Below, piece by piece: positions 53,396 through 60,681 of a stretch of 64,000 bases of DNA. Positions within the stretch are counted from its first letter, which is position 1. Each line of letters begins with the position of its first letter. The position numbers and the translations under genes were made by a program. The notes under the pieces were generated by a model. The model had not been told where the DNA came from, did no database searches, and was given only the letters and a program-made list of their open reading frames with translations. The stretch is from Phaeodactylibacter xiamenensis (lineage in GTDB: Bacteria > Bacteroidota > Bacteroidia > Chitinophagales > Saprospiraceae): positions 310,001 through 374,000 of the forward strand of contig NZ_JPOS01000018.1 of NCBI RefSeq assembly GCF_000759025.1. Direction: 5' to 3'.

Positions 53396-54534
53396 GCACG
53401 CCCTTGATTCAGCGACAGACTTCCCTTTCGGCGAATATTGTGGCTTTCTGCCGTTTTCTCCGGCAAAAAGGCTTTACTATAGGATCAAGAGAAGAAGCTG
53501 ATGCACTACGGGCATTAAGCACGCTGGGCGCTTTCGATGCGCCGGAGCAATTGCAGCTTTGCCTTCGGGCCACCCTTGCGCGCACCTACGCTCAGCTTCG
53601 GGTCTTTGATGAATTGTACATGCAGTACTGGCGGGAGCTGGACAAGGCTGTAGATTCTAAGCTAAAACATGCAAAAGAGAAGCGCGATCAAAGCACCCGC
53701 AAGACCGGCACGCCAGGGTTGCAGTCGATCAAAAGCTGGCTGCAGGGCAACACTTCCACAGAAGAGACTGAGATGGCAACGTACAGCACGCAGGAAGTGC
53801 TGAGCCGTAAAGATTTTTCCCTCCTTGCCGAGGAAGAGTTGAGTGAAATGGCGGCGATGATCCACCGCATTGCCCGCACCCTCGCCCTAAGGGAAAGCCG
53901 GCGGCGCAAAGCTTCCAACAAACCGCTTCAGCTGGACCTGCGCCGCACCCTTCGCCAAAATATGAGGCGTGGAGGGGAGCTCCTGGAACTCGCCCACTTC
54001 AAACCGGTCCGTCAAAAGAAGCAAATCGTGCTGTTGTGCGATGTGAGCAAGTCGATGGATTTGTACAGCCGTTTTCTCCTGCAATTCGTGTATGCCTTTC
54101 AGTCTAACTACCGGCGCATAGAGGCTTTTGCATTCAGCACCCAATTGTACCGGGTGACGCCTGCCTTGCGGCAGCGTGATTTTAAATCGGCACTGGAGGA
54201 GGTGGCCCTTCAGGTCAGCGGCTGGTCCGGAGGGACAAAGATCGGCGCCAGCCTTCATCAGTTTTTTCGGCAGTATGGCAACCGCCTGCTCAACCGGCAG
54301 ACCGTGGTCATCATCATGAGCGATGGCTGGGATACGGGCGATATTGCGCAGTTGGAAAACAGCATGCGCCGCATTCAGCACAAAGCCGCAAAAGTCATTT
54401 GGCTCAATCCCCTGGCGGGCAGTGCCCAATATGAGGCCAAAACACAGGGCATGCAGGCGGCGATGCCGTACATCGATGTTTTTGCGCCCGGGCATAGTGT
54501 GGAGAGCCTGCGGCAACTGTACCACCGGCTTTAA
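53392..54534 (+). CDS. VWA domain protein of the CoxE-like type
   Basis: This encodes 380 residues. The N-terminal half is helical (about 1-190) and the C-terminal half is a von Willebrand A domain with the MIDAS motif DVSKS (D217) and IIMSDGWDTGD. The overall layout matches CoxE-like VWA proteins, which usually act with a MoxR-family AAA+ ATPase in metalloenzyme activation. No MoxR gene is nearby in this window, so the partner is either elsewhere or absent. It is cytoplasmic by lack of export signals. Confidence 0.87.
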   Translation: MSTPLIQRQTSLSANIVAFCRFLRQKGFTIGSREEADALRALSTLGAFDAPEQLQLCLRATLARTYAQLRVFDELYMQYWRELDKAVDSKLKHAKEKRDQSTRKTGTPGLQSIKSWLQGNTSTEETEMATYSTQEVLSRKDFSLLAEEELSEMAAMIHRIARTLALRESRRRKASNKPLQLDLRRTLRQNMRRGGELLELAHFKPVRQKKQIVLLCDVSKSMDLYSRFLLQFVYAFQSNYRRIEAFAFSTQLYRVTPALRQRDFKSALEEVALQVSGWSGGTKIGASLHQFFRQYGNRLLNRQTVVIIMSDGWDTGDIAQLENSMRRIQHKAAKVIWLNPLAGSAQYEAKTQGMQAAMPYIDVFAPGHSVESLRQLYHRL

Positions 54535-54600
54535 GCGGTCTTTTGAACCTCCATCTACCGCCTTTGTTGTAATGGCATTGCAAACCAAAATGCATCAAAA

Positions 54601-55065
54601 ATGACAACTTTGAAGGAAGGTGATAAGGCACCGGATTTCACGGGTATTGACCAGAATGAAAATACCATTTCCTTATCCGACTACAAGGGAAAGAAGCTCA
54701 TCCTGTTTTTCTACCCCAAAGACAATACGCCCGGCTGTACGGCAGAAGCCTGCAACCTGCGCGACAACTTTGAAGACCTCAAAGCTAAAGGCTACGAGTT
54801 GCTTGGTGTGAGCCCGGATAGTGCCAAAAAGCACCAAAACTTCATCAAAAAGCACGACCTGCCTTTCCCGCTGCTGGCAGATACTGAAAAGCAAGTACTG
54901 AACGCCTACGAAGTATGGGGCGAAAAGCAGTTCATGGGCAAGACCTACGATGGAGTACACCGCACTACCTTCATTATTGACGAGGAGGGTAAAATTGAGA
55001 AGGTTTTCAAAAAAGTGAAGACCAAAGCCCACACGGAGCAAATTCTGGAGGAAATGGAAGGGTAA
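54601..55065 (+). CDS. bcp: Thioredoxin-dependent thiol peroxidase (Bcp/PrxQ)
   Basis: This encodes 154 residues. Bcp reduces hydrogen peroxide and organic peroxides using thioredoxin. The peroxidatic Cys is in KDNTPGCTAEACNLRD (C46), with the second Cys (C51) five residues later, the Bcp/PrxQ arrangement. The length is normal. It is followed by a hairpin that may end transcription from both sides. Confidence 0.94.
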   Translation: MTTLKEGDKAPDFTGIDQNENTISLSDYKGKKLILFFYPKDNTPGCTAEACNLRDNFEDLKAKGYELLGVSPDSAKKHQNFIKKHDLPFPLLADTEKQVLNAYEVWGEKQFMGKTYDGVHRTTFIIDEEGKIEKVFKKVKTKAHTEQILEEMEG

Positions 55066-55090
55066 AACTCTGTGTTTTCCTAAAAAAGGA

Positions 55091-55125
55091 AGCCCTTGCA
55101 GGCATTTGTTGCTTGCAGGGGCTTT
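55091..55125. terminator. Terminator between bcp and the convergent PfkB gene
   Basis: AGCCC(t)TGCA pairs with TGCA(g)GGGCT, followed by a short T stretch. It lies about 25 bp from each of the two stop codons. Confidence 0.7.
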
Positions 55126-55151
55126 GTATTACAGGCTCAGAACTACGCTGA

Positions 55152-56078
55152 TTAGAGTTCGATATCGGCATCAAAGTTGACCAGGTCGACAAACCGGGCG
55201 ATGCGCTTATTGATGGCTTTGTTGTTGAGCTCTTTCATCCGCTCGATGCCAAACTTCTCTACGCAGAAAGAAGCCATAGCAGAACCGTAGATCACGGCAC
55301 GCTTCATATTTTCGAAGGAAAGGTCGCCGGTACGGGCAATGTAGCCCATAAAGCCACCCGCGAAGGTATCTCCGGCACCGGTGGGGTCGAAAACTTCTGC
55401 TAGTGGCAGCGCCGGTGCAAAGAAGACCTTCCCGCCTTCAAAGAGCAGAGCACCATGCTCTCCTTTCTTAATCACGAGGTGCTTAGGCCCCATGCCGTGG
55501 ATCACTTCCGCTGCTTTCACCAGGGAGTGTTCTCCCGATAGTTGCCGGGCTTCCTCGTCGTTAATGATCAGGCCATCAATTTTCTTGAGAACCTGCAACA
55601 GGCTTTCCATCGCTGTGTCCATCCAGAAATTCATGGTATCCAGCGCGATAAACTTCGGCCGGTTATTCAATTGGTCGATCACCTCTGACTGTACAGATGG
55701 TGTCAGGTTGCCCAACATCAGATATTCTGCGTCCTTATAGTTGTCCGGGAGGACCGGCTTGAAATCTGCCAGCACGTTGAGTTGGGTGTCGAGGGTATCA
55801 CGGTCGTTCAGGTTGTCGTGGTACTTACCAGCCCAAAAGAAAGATTTCTCCCCCTCTTTTACCTGCAGTCCATCAAGGTCAATGCCCCTTGATGCCATAA
55901 AGTCCAGTTCCTGCTGCGGGAAGTCATCCCCGATAACAGATACGATTTTGAGGTGGTCTGTAAAGTAAGAAGCAGCGAGTGTAATGTAGGTTGCAGCACC
56001 GCCCACCACCTTTTCGGCTCGCCCAAAAGGGGTTTCGATGTCGTCAAAAGCTACAGTTCCAACGGCTAATAGGCTCAT
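55152..56078 (-). CDS. PfkB-family carbohydrate/nucleoside kinase
   Basis: This encodes 308 residues of the ribokinase fold. The N-terminal motif VGGAATYITLAAS (about 24-36) and the anion-hole/catalytic motif DPTGAGDTFAGGFMGY (about 240-255, catalytic Asp in GAGD) are typical PfkB signatures. LIINDEEARQLSG is also a family landmark. The substrate is not certain; the pattern resembles bacterial sugar kinases annotated as ribokinase-like or inosine-guanosine kinases. The ATG at 56078 gives the usual start (MSLLAVGTVAFD). Confidence 0.88.
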   Translation of the reverse strand: MSLLAVGTVAFDDIETPFGRAEKVVGGAATYITLAASYFTDHLKIVSVIGDDFPQQELDFMASRGIDLDGLQVKEGEKSFFWAGKYHDNLNDRDTLDTQLNVLADFKPVLPDNYKDAEYLMLGNLTPSVQSEVIDQLNNRPKFIALDTMNFWMDTAMESLLQVLKKIDGLIINDEEARQLSGEHSLVKAAEVIHGMGPKHLVIKKGEHGALLFEGGKVFFAPALPLAEVFDPTGAGDTFAGGFMGYIARTGDLSFENMKRAVIYGSAMASFCVEKFGIERMKELNNKAINKRIARFVDLVNFDADIEL

Positions 56079-56112
56079 CTGAATTATTTTTAAAATTTTT
56101 CTGTTACAAAGA

Positions 56113-56143
56113 TTGCACATTTATTTTAGATGGTATAACTTTG
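56113..56143 (+). promoter_or_regulatory. Promoter of the tRNA-Asn array
   Basis: TTG at 56113-56115 and TAACTTTG at 56136-56143 have a 20-bp spacing, a good match to the Bacteroidota -33/-7 pattern. Transcription would run through both degenerate copies into the intact tRNA-Asn. Confidence 0.65.
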
Positions 56144-56223
56144 CACTCGCCTTTTGAAAGAAAGAGGATTTAAGTATAGGCAGTTGCTTCAAAAACTAAT
56201 GGATTTTGAGGTAGTCAGATTAA

Positions 56224-56322
56224 ATTGTCTCATTCCCGATAGCTATCGGGAAGCTGGTTAGAGCGGTCCTAGTGAACCGGGATTAATCCGTAGGTCATAG
56301 GTTCAGGTCCTGTAACCACCAG
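56224..56322 (+). pseudogene. Degenerate tRNA-like copy 1
   Basis: This copy keeps the D-arm end (AGCTGGTTAGAGC), the TAATCCG strand and a T-arm-like segment (CATAGGTTCAGGTCCTG) but has lost a pairing acceptor stem: the 3' end reads TGTAACCACCAGC, which cannot pair with the 5' end. The 5' D-arm is replaced by the 18-bp perfect palindrome TCCCGATAGCTATCGGGA (56233-56250), and the anticodon region is a degenerate version of the insert in copy 2. It cannot fold as a working tRNA. Confidence 0.65.
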
Positions 56323-56480
56323 CAAAAGAGCTTTGAAATAAAGTTGCCTCAGTAGCTCAGCTGGTTAGAGCGGTCCCGGTAAACCGGGATTAATCCGCAG
56401 GTCATAGGTTCAAGTCCTGTAACCACCAGCAAAAGAGCTTTGAAATAAAGTTGCCTCAGTAGCTCAGCTGGTTAGAGCGG
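56253..56480 (+). repeat. 107-bp tandem repeat containing tRNA-derived sequence
   Basis: CTGGTTAGAGCGG starts at 56254, 56361 and 56468, a constant 107-bp period. Unit 1 and unit 2 are nearly identical over their whole length, including the spacer GCAAAAGAGCTTTGAAATAAAGTT; the third partial unit is the 5' part of the intact tRNA-Asn. Confidence 0.85.
56346..56431 (+). pseudogene. Degenerate tRNA-like copy 2
   Basis: The 5' half (GCCTCAG, D-arm) is identical to the tRNA-Asn, but in the anticodon arm the sequence between GCGG and TTAATCCG is the inverted repeat TCCCGGTAAACCGGGA instead of ACTG. The 3' end is TGTAACCACCAGC, which does not pair with GCCTCAG. It shares a 107-bp tandem unit with copy 1 and is not a functional tRNA. 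Confidence 0.7.
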
Positions 56481-56529
56481 CGGACTGTTAATCCGTAGGT
56501 CATAGGTTCAAGTCCTATCTGAGGCGCCA
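56453..56529 (+). tRNA. tRNA-Asn (GTT)
   Basis: Acceptor GCCTCAG pairs with CTGAGGC; discriminator G and an encoded CCA end it. The D arm is GCTC...GAGC, the anticodon stem GCGGA/TCCGT with one G-U pair, the loop CTGTTAA with anticodon GTT at 56487-56489, and the T arm ATAGG-TTCAAGT-CCTAT. It is 77 nt with CCA and should be functional. Two degenerate copies precede it; a terminator follows directly. Confidence 0.9.
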
Positions 56530-56562
56530 AGCCCCGGAGCGTAAAGCTTCGGGGCTTTTGTG
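56529..56562 (+). terminator. Terminator after tRNA-Asn
   Basis: AAGCCCCG and CGGGGCTT arms with additional AGC/GCT pairing form a strong hairpin followed by TTTTGTGTTT, immediately downstream of the tRNA. Confidence 0.88.
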
Positions 56563-56577
56563 TTTACCCCATCGCGC

Positions 56578-56658
56578 ATGCATTACGTCTACATACTTTA
56601 CTCACCGGGCTCGGACAAATACTACGTAGGGCCAGGCATATTTCAATATTCGGTATAA
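56578..56658 (+). pseudogene. Truncated GIY-YIG endonuclease gene remnant
   Basis: An ATG at 56578 opens MHYVYILYSPGSDKYYVG, the standard N-terminus of a small GIY-YIG nuclease domain protein (GIY motif as YVY, YIG motif as YVG). After the 18th codon the similarity stops (PGIFQYSV) and a TAA follows at 56656. The remaining 60 or more residues of the domain, with the catalytic Arg and Glu, are missing. The end overlaps the stop of the minus-strand pirin gene, so the break probably marks a deletion or insertion junction. Confidence 0.75.
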
Positions 56659-57509
56659 AAGCCCATTTTACCCATTTGATAATCCCGCATGGCCTCCATG
56701 ATTTCGGTCTGAGTGTTCATCACATAGGGGCCCCACTGGGCGACCGGTTCGTTGATGGGCAGGCCTGAGAGGAAGAGCACCTCGCTATCCGCCTCAGCTT
56801 GGAGTGCAATGCCCTCTCCGTCTGAACGGAATTGTATCGCATGTTCTTTTGCATAAGACCAGTTCTCATTGAGTTGAACTTTACCGCTGACGATGTAGAT
56901 CATGGTATTGTGCTCCCGGGGGACAGGTAGTTGCACATATCCTGTTTTGGAAAGGGCGACCTGTAGCACTGTCAATTCGGTATGAGAGCGTACTGCACCT
57001 TTTATGCCATTGAAGGGCCCTGCCACCACTTTAATACGGACCTTCGCATCATCATATTCTATCAGTGGCAAATCTGACGATCTGATATTTTGGTAATCCG
57101 GCTGTACCATCTTGTACTTCTTAGGAAGGTTGATCCAAAGTTGAACGCCTTCCAATATACCGCCCTGCTCCAGGAAATCACGGCTGGTGCGTTCACTGTG
57201 AATGATGCCCATGCCGGCCGTCATCCACTGTACATCACCGCTACGGAGTACACCCTTGTTGCCCCGGCTATCTTTATGCCTTAGCTCGCCCTGATAAAGA
57301 AAGGTGACAGGAATGAACCCCCGGTGAGGGTGCGGGCCGATATCGAGAGGATCGAACGGGGGCTCGACTTCATATGGGCCAAAATGATGCAGGAGCAGAA
57401 AAGGGTCTACTCGTTCTACTTTAATGGTGGGCAAGGGCTGTTTTACCGTAATATTGCCCATTTCGATGGGCTCACCTGGCAGTATGGCAGCGACAGAACG
57501 ATACTTCAT
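56643..57509 (-). CDS. Pirin family protein
   Basis: This encodes 288 residues with two cupin-type beta-barrels. The metal-binding residues of the first cupin are in IGPHPHRGF (about 57-65) and MGIIHSE (about 98-104). Bacterial pirins include quercetin dioxygenase-like enzymes and regulators of pyruvate metabolism; the role here is unknown. The length and the ending (MEAMRDYQMGKMGFY) are typical. It is monocistronic and ends at the GIY-YIG remnant. Confidence 0.92.
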   Translation of the reverse strand: MKYRSVAAILPGEPIEMGNITVKQPLPTIKVERVDPFLLLHHFGPYEVEPPFDPLDIGPHPHRGFIPVTFLYQGELRHKDSRGNKGVLRSGDVQWMTAGMGIIHSERTSRDFLEQGGILEGVQLWINLPKKYKMVQPDYQNIRSSDLPLIEYDDAKVRIKVVAGPFNGIKGAVRSHTELTVLQVALSKTGYVQLPVPREHNTMIYIVSGKVQLNENWSYAKEHAIQFRSDGEGIALQAEADSEVLFLSGLPINEPVAQWGPYVMNTQTEIMEAMRDYQMGKMGFYTEY

Positions 57510-57654
57510 AGTACAGTGGAATGGGTTCCTTTAGAAAACACTTTTGCCAGCCCTGGAGTTGCAGGCATTGCAGTAGCGAACATGGCATAAAAGCGCCCGT
57601 TTAAAAGGTGATTCAAAAACAGGAGGGGTAATCCTTCCCCAAAACCAAATGATT

Positions 57655-57819
57655 ATGTTACGTTACGCCTTGATTTTTTTCATTATTGCCTTAATTGCAG
57701 CTGTGTTCGGATTTGGTGGTATTGCTGCCGGAGCCGCAGCGATAGCCAAAGTCATTTTCTACATCTTCCTGGTACTGTTAGTCGTATCCCTGATCATGAA
57801 TTTTGTTAGAAAGACCTAA
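57655..57819 (+). CDS. DUF1328 family small membrane protein
   Basis: This encodes 54 residues: [20 protein letters not shown], then [16 protein letters not shown] and a second hydrophobic segment ending NFVRKT. Two transmembrane helices and the Gly/Ala-rich middle match the DUF1328 (YtjA-like) family, which is widespread and of unknown function, often linked to stress. An in-frame ATG at 57649 two codons earlier is an alternative. It is followed by a strong terminator. Confidence 0.88.
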   Translation: MLRYALIFFIIALIAAVFGFGGIAAGAAAIAKVIFYIFLVLLVVSLIMNFVRKT

Positions 57820-57840
57820 TCGGTCCGAACTTCAATTAGA

Positions 57841-57875
57841 AAAGGCTGACAGTCGTGATGTACTGTCAGCCTTTT
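57841..57875 (+). terminator. Terminator after the DUF1328 gene
   Basis: AAAGGCTGACAGT and ACTGTCAGCCTTT form a perfect 13-bp stem with an 8-nt loop, followed by TCTATTTT. It may serve both this gene and the convergent CDGSH gene. Confidence 0.88.
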
Positions 57876-57896
57876 CTATTTTGGAATACAACAGGA

Positions 57897-58358
57897 TTAG
57901 CCCTCAAACCCGATTTTTTTGTGAGAACCATCGCAGAATGGCTTATTGGAGGAAGCACCGCAGCGGCAAAAGGCCGTTAGCTTTTCCTGCACAGAAGTAT
58001 TGCCTTGCCCATCTTTGAGCGCGATTGTCCCTTTGACCATTAGCGGGCCATTAGGGATCACTTCAGCTTCGGTTGCTCCTGCAGGCGCCTGTTTGTTAGC
58101 CTGTACGGCTTGCTTATTCTCGTCGTTGTAGTAAAAGGTCAATGCTCCCGACGGGCACTTTTTGACTTGCTCAGCGATCCGTTCGCTATCAGCCCCTTCC
58201 GCATTTACCCATGGCCTGGCTTTAGGGTCAAATACTTCCGGAAGACCATTAAAGCAGAGCCTGGAATGCATGCATTGCTTAGGCTTCCATACGATCGTGA
58301 TTTCCCCGTTACTGTACTCTTTTACTATGGGTTTTTCCTGGCTCATATTGGTAGGCAT
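57897..58358 (-). CDS. Iron-sulfur protein: divergent ferredoxin-like domain plus CDGSH domain
   Basis: This encodes 153 residues. The N-terminal domain (about 15-75) has CMHSRLCFNGLPEVFDPKARPWV and CPSGAL, the (4Fe-4S) Mjal/Fer4_19 type. The C-terminal domain (about 95-150) is a CDGSH zinc-finger-like [2Fe-2S] site, CRCGASSNKPFCDGSHKKIGF. The combination is known in bacteria; the role is electron transfer or iron-sulfur storage by inference. ATG at 58358 or 58346 (MSQEK) are both possible starts. Confidence 0.9.
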   Translation of the reverse strand: MPTNMSQEKPIVKEYSNGEITIVWKPKQCMHSRLCFNGLPEVFDPKARPWVNAEGADSERIAEQVKKCPSGALTFYYNDENKQAVQANKQAPAGATEAEVIPNGPLMVKGTIALKDGQGNTSVQEKLTAFCRCGASSNKPFCDGSHKKIGFEG

Positions 58359-58613
58359 TTAGGAGATAAACCCGGCTTAATGGATATGGTTCGTACCGGG
58401 CGCTGAATTTGTTTTAAACAAAATAGTGAAAAAGAGGGAAAAATTATTGAAATTTGGATGCAATGGGCTGATCAATCAGGAGAATGCAAAATTTGCATAG
58501 CCTGATTTCCGTTTTGGAGATGTACCGGGCAACAATCCCGCAGCATATGCACCGGTGTACGCAAAAAAAGAACAACGAACGCGTACAGCCATTTTTCAAA
58601 AAATAAGAAAACC

Positions 58614-60428
58614 ATGATGAAACTTTGGCAAACCACTTTAGCCGTTTTGTTCCTCGCCCTCTCATTGGCACAGGCTCAAAATGAATCCTTCTACACGGTT
58701 CAGGTCGGGACATTTATTGACGCAAAACCAGAAGACTTCAGTGCGCTGCGCGAATTGGGCTTTGTCCACGCTCAAGACTTGGGGAGTAACTTGATGGAGG
58801 TTTATGTTGGCGGGTTTGAGAGCCGGCCGCCTGCCGAACAGCTTGCCGCCAGTGTCCGCCAGAATGGCTACGCCAATGCTTTCGTGCAGGAGCGTACCAT
58901 TGACCCCAATGCCCCGGCAGCAATTGTGCAAATGGCGACTCGCCAAATCAACCGTCCCATAGAGTGGGAAAGCCTGATGAAAGCAGGTCCGCTATATGGC
59001 ATACTGCAGGGCAATTTGATAAAAATCGTCACCGGCCCCTTCACCAGCGAAGCGGCTGCTCAGGCGGTGCTGCCTGGTATTCAGGAATTAGGCTACAAAG
59101 ATGCCTTCGTCAAAAATGTGCCCAGTGGATACCTGCTTCCTCTTACCGAATTCGAAACCGGTACAAAAAAACCGCTCATCCCTCTGTCAATGAACGAAAA
59201 CCCTGGCTCCGCTGCACCACCGCAGAGCTATGACCAGACAAAAGGCGAACGCCTGCCGAACAACAGTAATTCCACTCAACCCTATACTACACCTGCCGAT
59301 GCCAATGAAGTGCTTCAGGCTCGTCAGCCCACCATACCGCCCCCTCCTCCCGCTGTGCCTGACCTCCCTTCCAGCTACGATTACTACGCAGGGGATGTCG
59401 CCCCGACAACAGGAACAGCACCCGCCCCCGCGCTTCCAGCCATTGATGGCAGCGTAAAGCGAGGCTCTGCTCTTGATCTGCAACGTATCCTCAAGGCCGC
59501 CAAAACTTATACCGGATCATTGGATGGCTACTACGGGCCGGGCACCCAGGCAGGGTATGAAAAATACTTTGCTCAAAACCGCACCTTGCAGCAGTATCAG
59601 CTTGTCGCCGAACAATCGCCACTGCCCGGACAGGAAGGCGCAGATAGTGAGCTACAGGAGGTAATCAATGAAATGGGCTACAGCGCTGCCGCTGCTGCCC
59701 GCCTGGACGACTACAGCGCCGACCCGCTGGCTAAGGCTTACCAGGCTTACCAGCTGTTCCAGAATTTTGGCCCGGGCCAGGAAGTCAACAAGCGTATGAA
59801 CACCGCCATCCGGGAGGCTTTCCAGGGCAAAAAACTCGAAGGCGTGGCTTTTGATCCCAGCTTTACCTATGCTTACGAGAATAACGGACAGTTGATTCAG
59901 CACCTCTTGTTTGTACACGCCGCACCAGGTACGGAAGAAGCGGCTCCCTGCTGGCTGGCAGCCCGCCATCCGGCAGAATCAGCAGAAGCCTACACCTCAT
60001 TGTCTACTTTGATCGGAGATGAATTGAAGTTACAGGGCTGCGGACAGTTCGAAAGCTGGCCGGAGGTTCGCATTATGGTTACGCTGGCTGCAGATTTGGG
60101 TGCCCGGAGCTCATTCGACCAGAAGCGTTTGGCGCAAGCGGCTACAGAGCGCTCCCGTTTATACACCGCCCCCAAGGTCCTCAATGACAAGGAGCGGGAA
60201 TCAGTGGAAAACTGGCACGAAAACCTGATGAAAGGTGTCAGCAACTGGTCAAAAAAAGACCCGCTTACGGAGCAGCTGGGTACGGCTTTCCAGGCGATGT
60301 ATTTCCAAAGCCAGGTGCGGCTTGAAGATTACTTCATGGACAAGGGGTATAAGCCCAAAGAAGCCAAAGCACTGGCACTCGCTGCTTTGCATACGCTGGT
60401 GGCTTACCACATGCAGCGTTTCGTGTAG
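58614..60428 (+). CDS. SPOR-like domain protein with Pro-rich linker and PG-binding-like segment
   Basis: This encodes 604 residues. A signal peptide (cleavage near LAQAQ) is followed by two SPOR-like repeats (about 25-95 starting FYTVQVGTFIDAKPEDF, and about 115-180 with LIKIVTGPFTSEAAAQAVLPGIQELGYKDAFVKN), a Pro/Thr-rich linker (about 200-275, with PPPPPAVPDLP), then a segment with the pattern LQRILKAAKTYTGSLDGYYGPGTQAGYEKY (about 290-320), reminiscent of peptidoglycan-binding domains. The rest is helical and unassigned. SPOR domains bind denuded glycan strands, so a septum or cell-wall role is likely. Confidence 0.8.
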   Translation: MMKLWQTTLAVLFLALSLAQAQNESFYTVQVGTFIDAKPEDFSALRELGFVHAQDLGSNLMEVYVGGFESRPPAEQLAASVRQNGYANAFVQERTIDPNAPAAIVQMATRQINRPIEWESLMKAGPLYGILQGNLIKIVTGPFTSEAAAQAVLPGIQELGYKDAFVKNVPSGYLLPLTEFETGTKKPLIPLSMNENPGSAAPPQSYDQTKGERLPNNSNSTQPYTTPADANEVLQARQPTIPPPPPAVPDLPSSYDYYAGDVAPTTGTAPAPALPAIDGSVKRGSALDLQRILKAAKTYTGSLDGYYGPGTQAGYEKYFAQNRTLQQYQLVAEQSPLPGQEGADSELQEVINEMGYSAAAAARLDDYSADPLAKAYQAYQLFQNFGPGQEVNKRMNTAIREAFQGKKLEGVAFDPSFTYAYENNGQLIQHLLFVHAAPGTEEAAPCWLAARHPAESAEAYTSLSTLIGDELKLQGCGQFESWPEVRIMVTLAADLGARSSFDQKRLAQAATERSRLYTAPKVLNDKERESVENWHENLMKGVSNWSKKDPLTEQLGTAFQAMYFQSQVRLEDYFMDKGYKPKEAKALALAALHTLVAYHMQRFV

Positions 60429-60455
60429 TGTAAAACCTCAGCAGGAATGAACCCG

Positions 60456-60487
60456 CAGGCCGTGTGCAAAAAGATGCATACGGCCTG
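60456..60487 (+). terminator. Hairpin after the SPOR protein gene
   Basis: CAGGCCGTgTGCA pairs with TGCAtACGGCCTG around AAAAGA; T content after the stem is moderate (TTGTGTTCC). Confidence 0.6.
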
Positions 60488-60550
60488 TTGTGTTCCTTCA
60501 CCTGCCTGATGTGCTCAACTAAATTTGCCCGGCGTGGTTATACGCAATGC

Positions 60551-60633
60551 GAAGTGGTTTGCGACATCGTAACAAGCCACTTCTCAGCGTAAATGCTGAC
60601 ATTGAGTAGGTTTGCTGTGGCAAACCACTCAAT
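60551..60633. repeat. Three consecutive hairpins before the exporter gene
   Basis: GAAGTGG/CCACTTC (60551-60583), TCAGC/GCTGA (60584-60599) and ATTGAGT(a)GGTTTGC/GCAAACCACTCAAT (60601-60633, TGTG loop) lie back to back within 83 bp. The motif GTGGTTTGC or its complement occurs in hairpins one and three. No gene is present. Confidence 0.65.
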
Positions 60634-60681
60634 CGTCAGTATATACCGTCGAACAAGTCAAAAATTGAGCATCAAACTCGC

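Noticed and set aside
56346-56431. Intron-containing tRNA in place of a degenerate copy
   Set aside because: The insert replaces tRNA bases rather than interrupting them, is only 16 nt, and the 3' acceptor strand does not pair with the 5' end.
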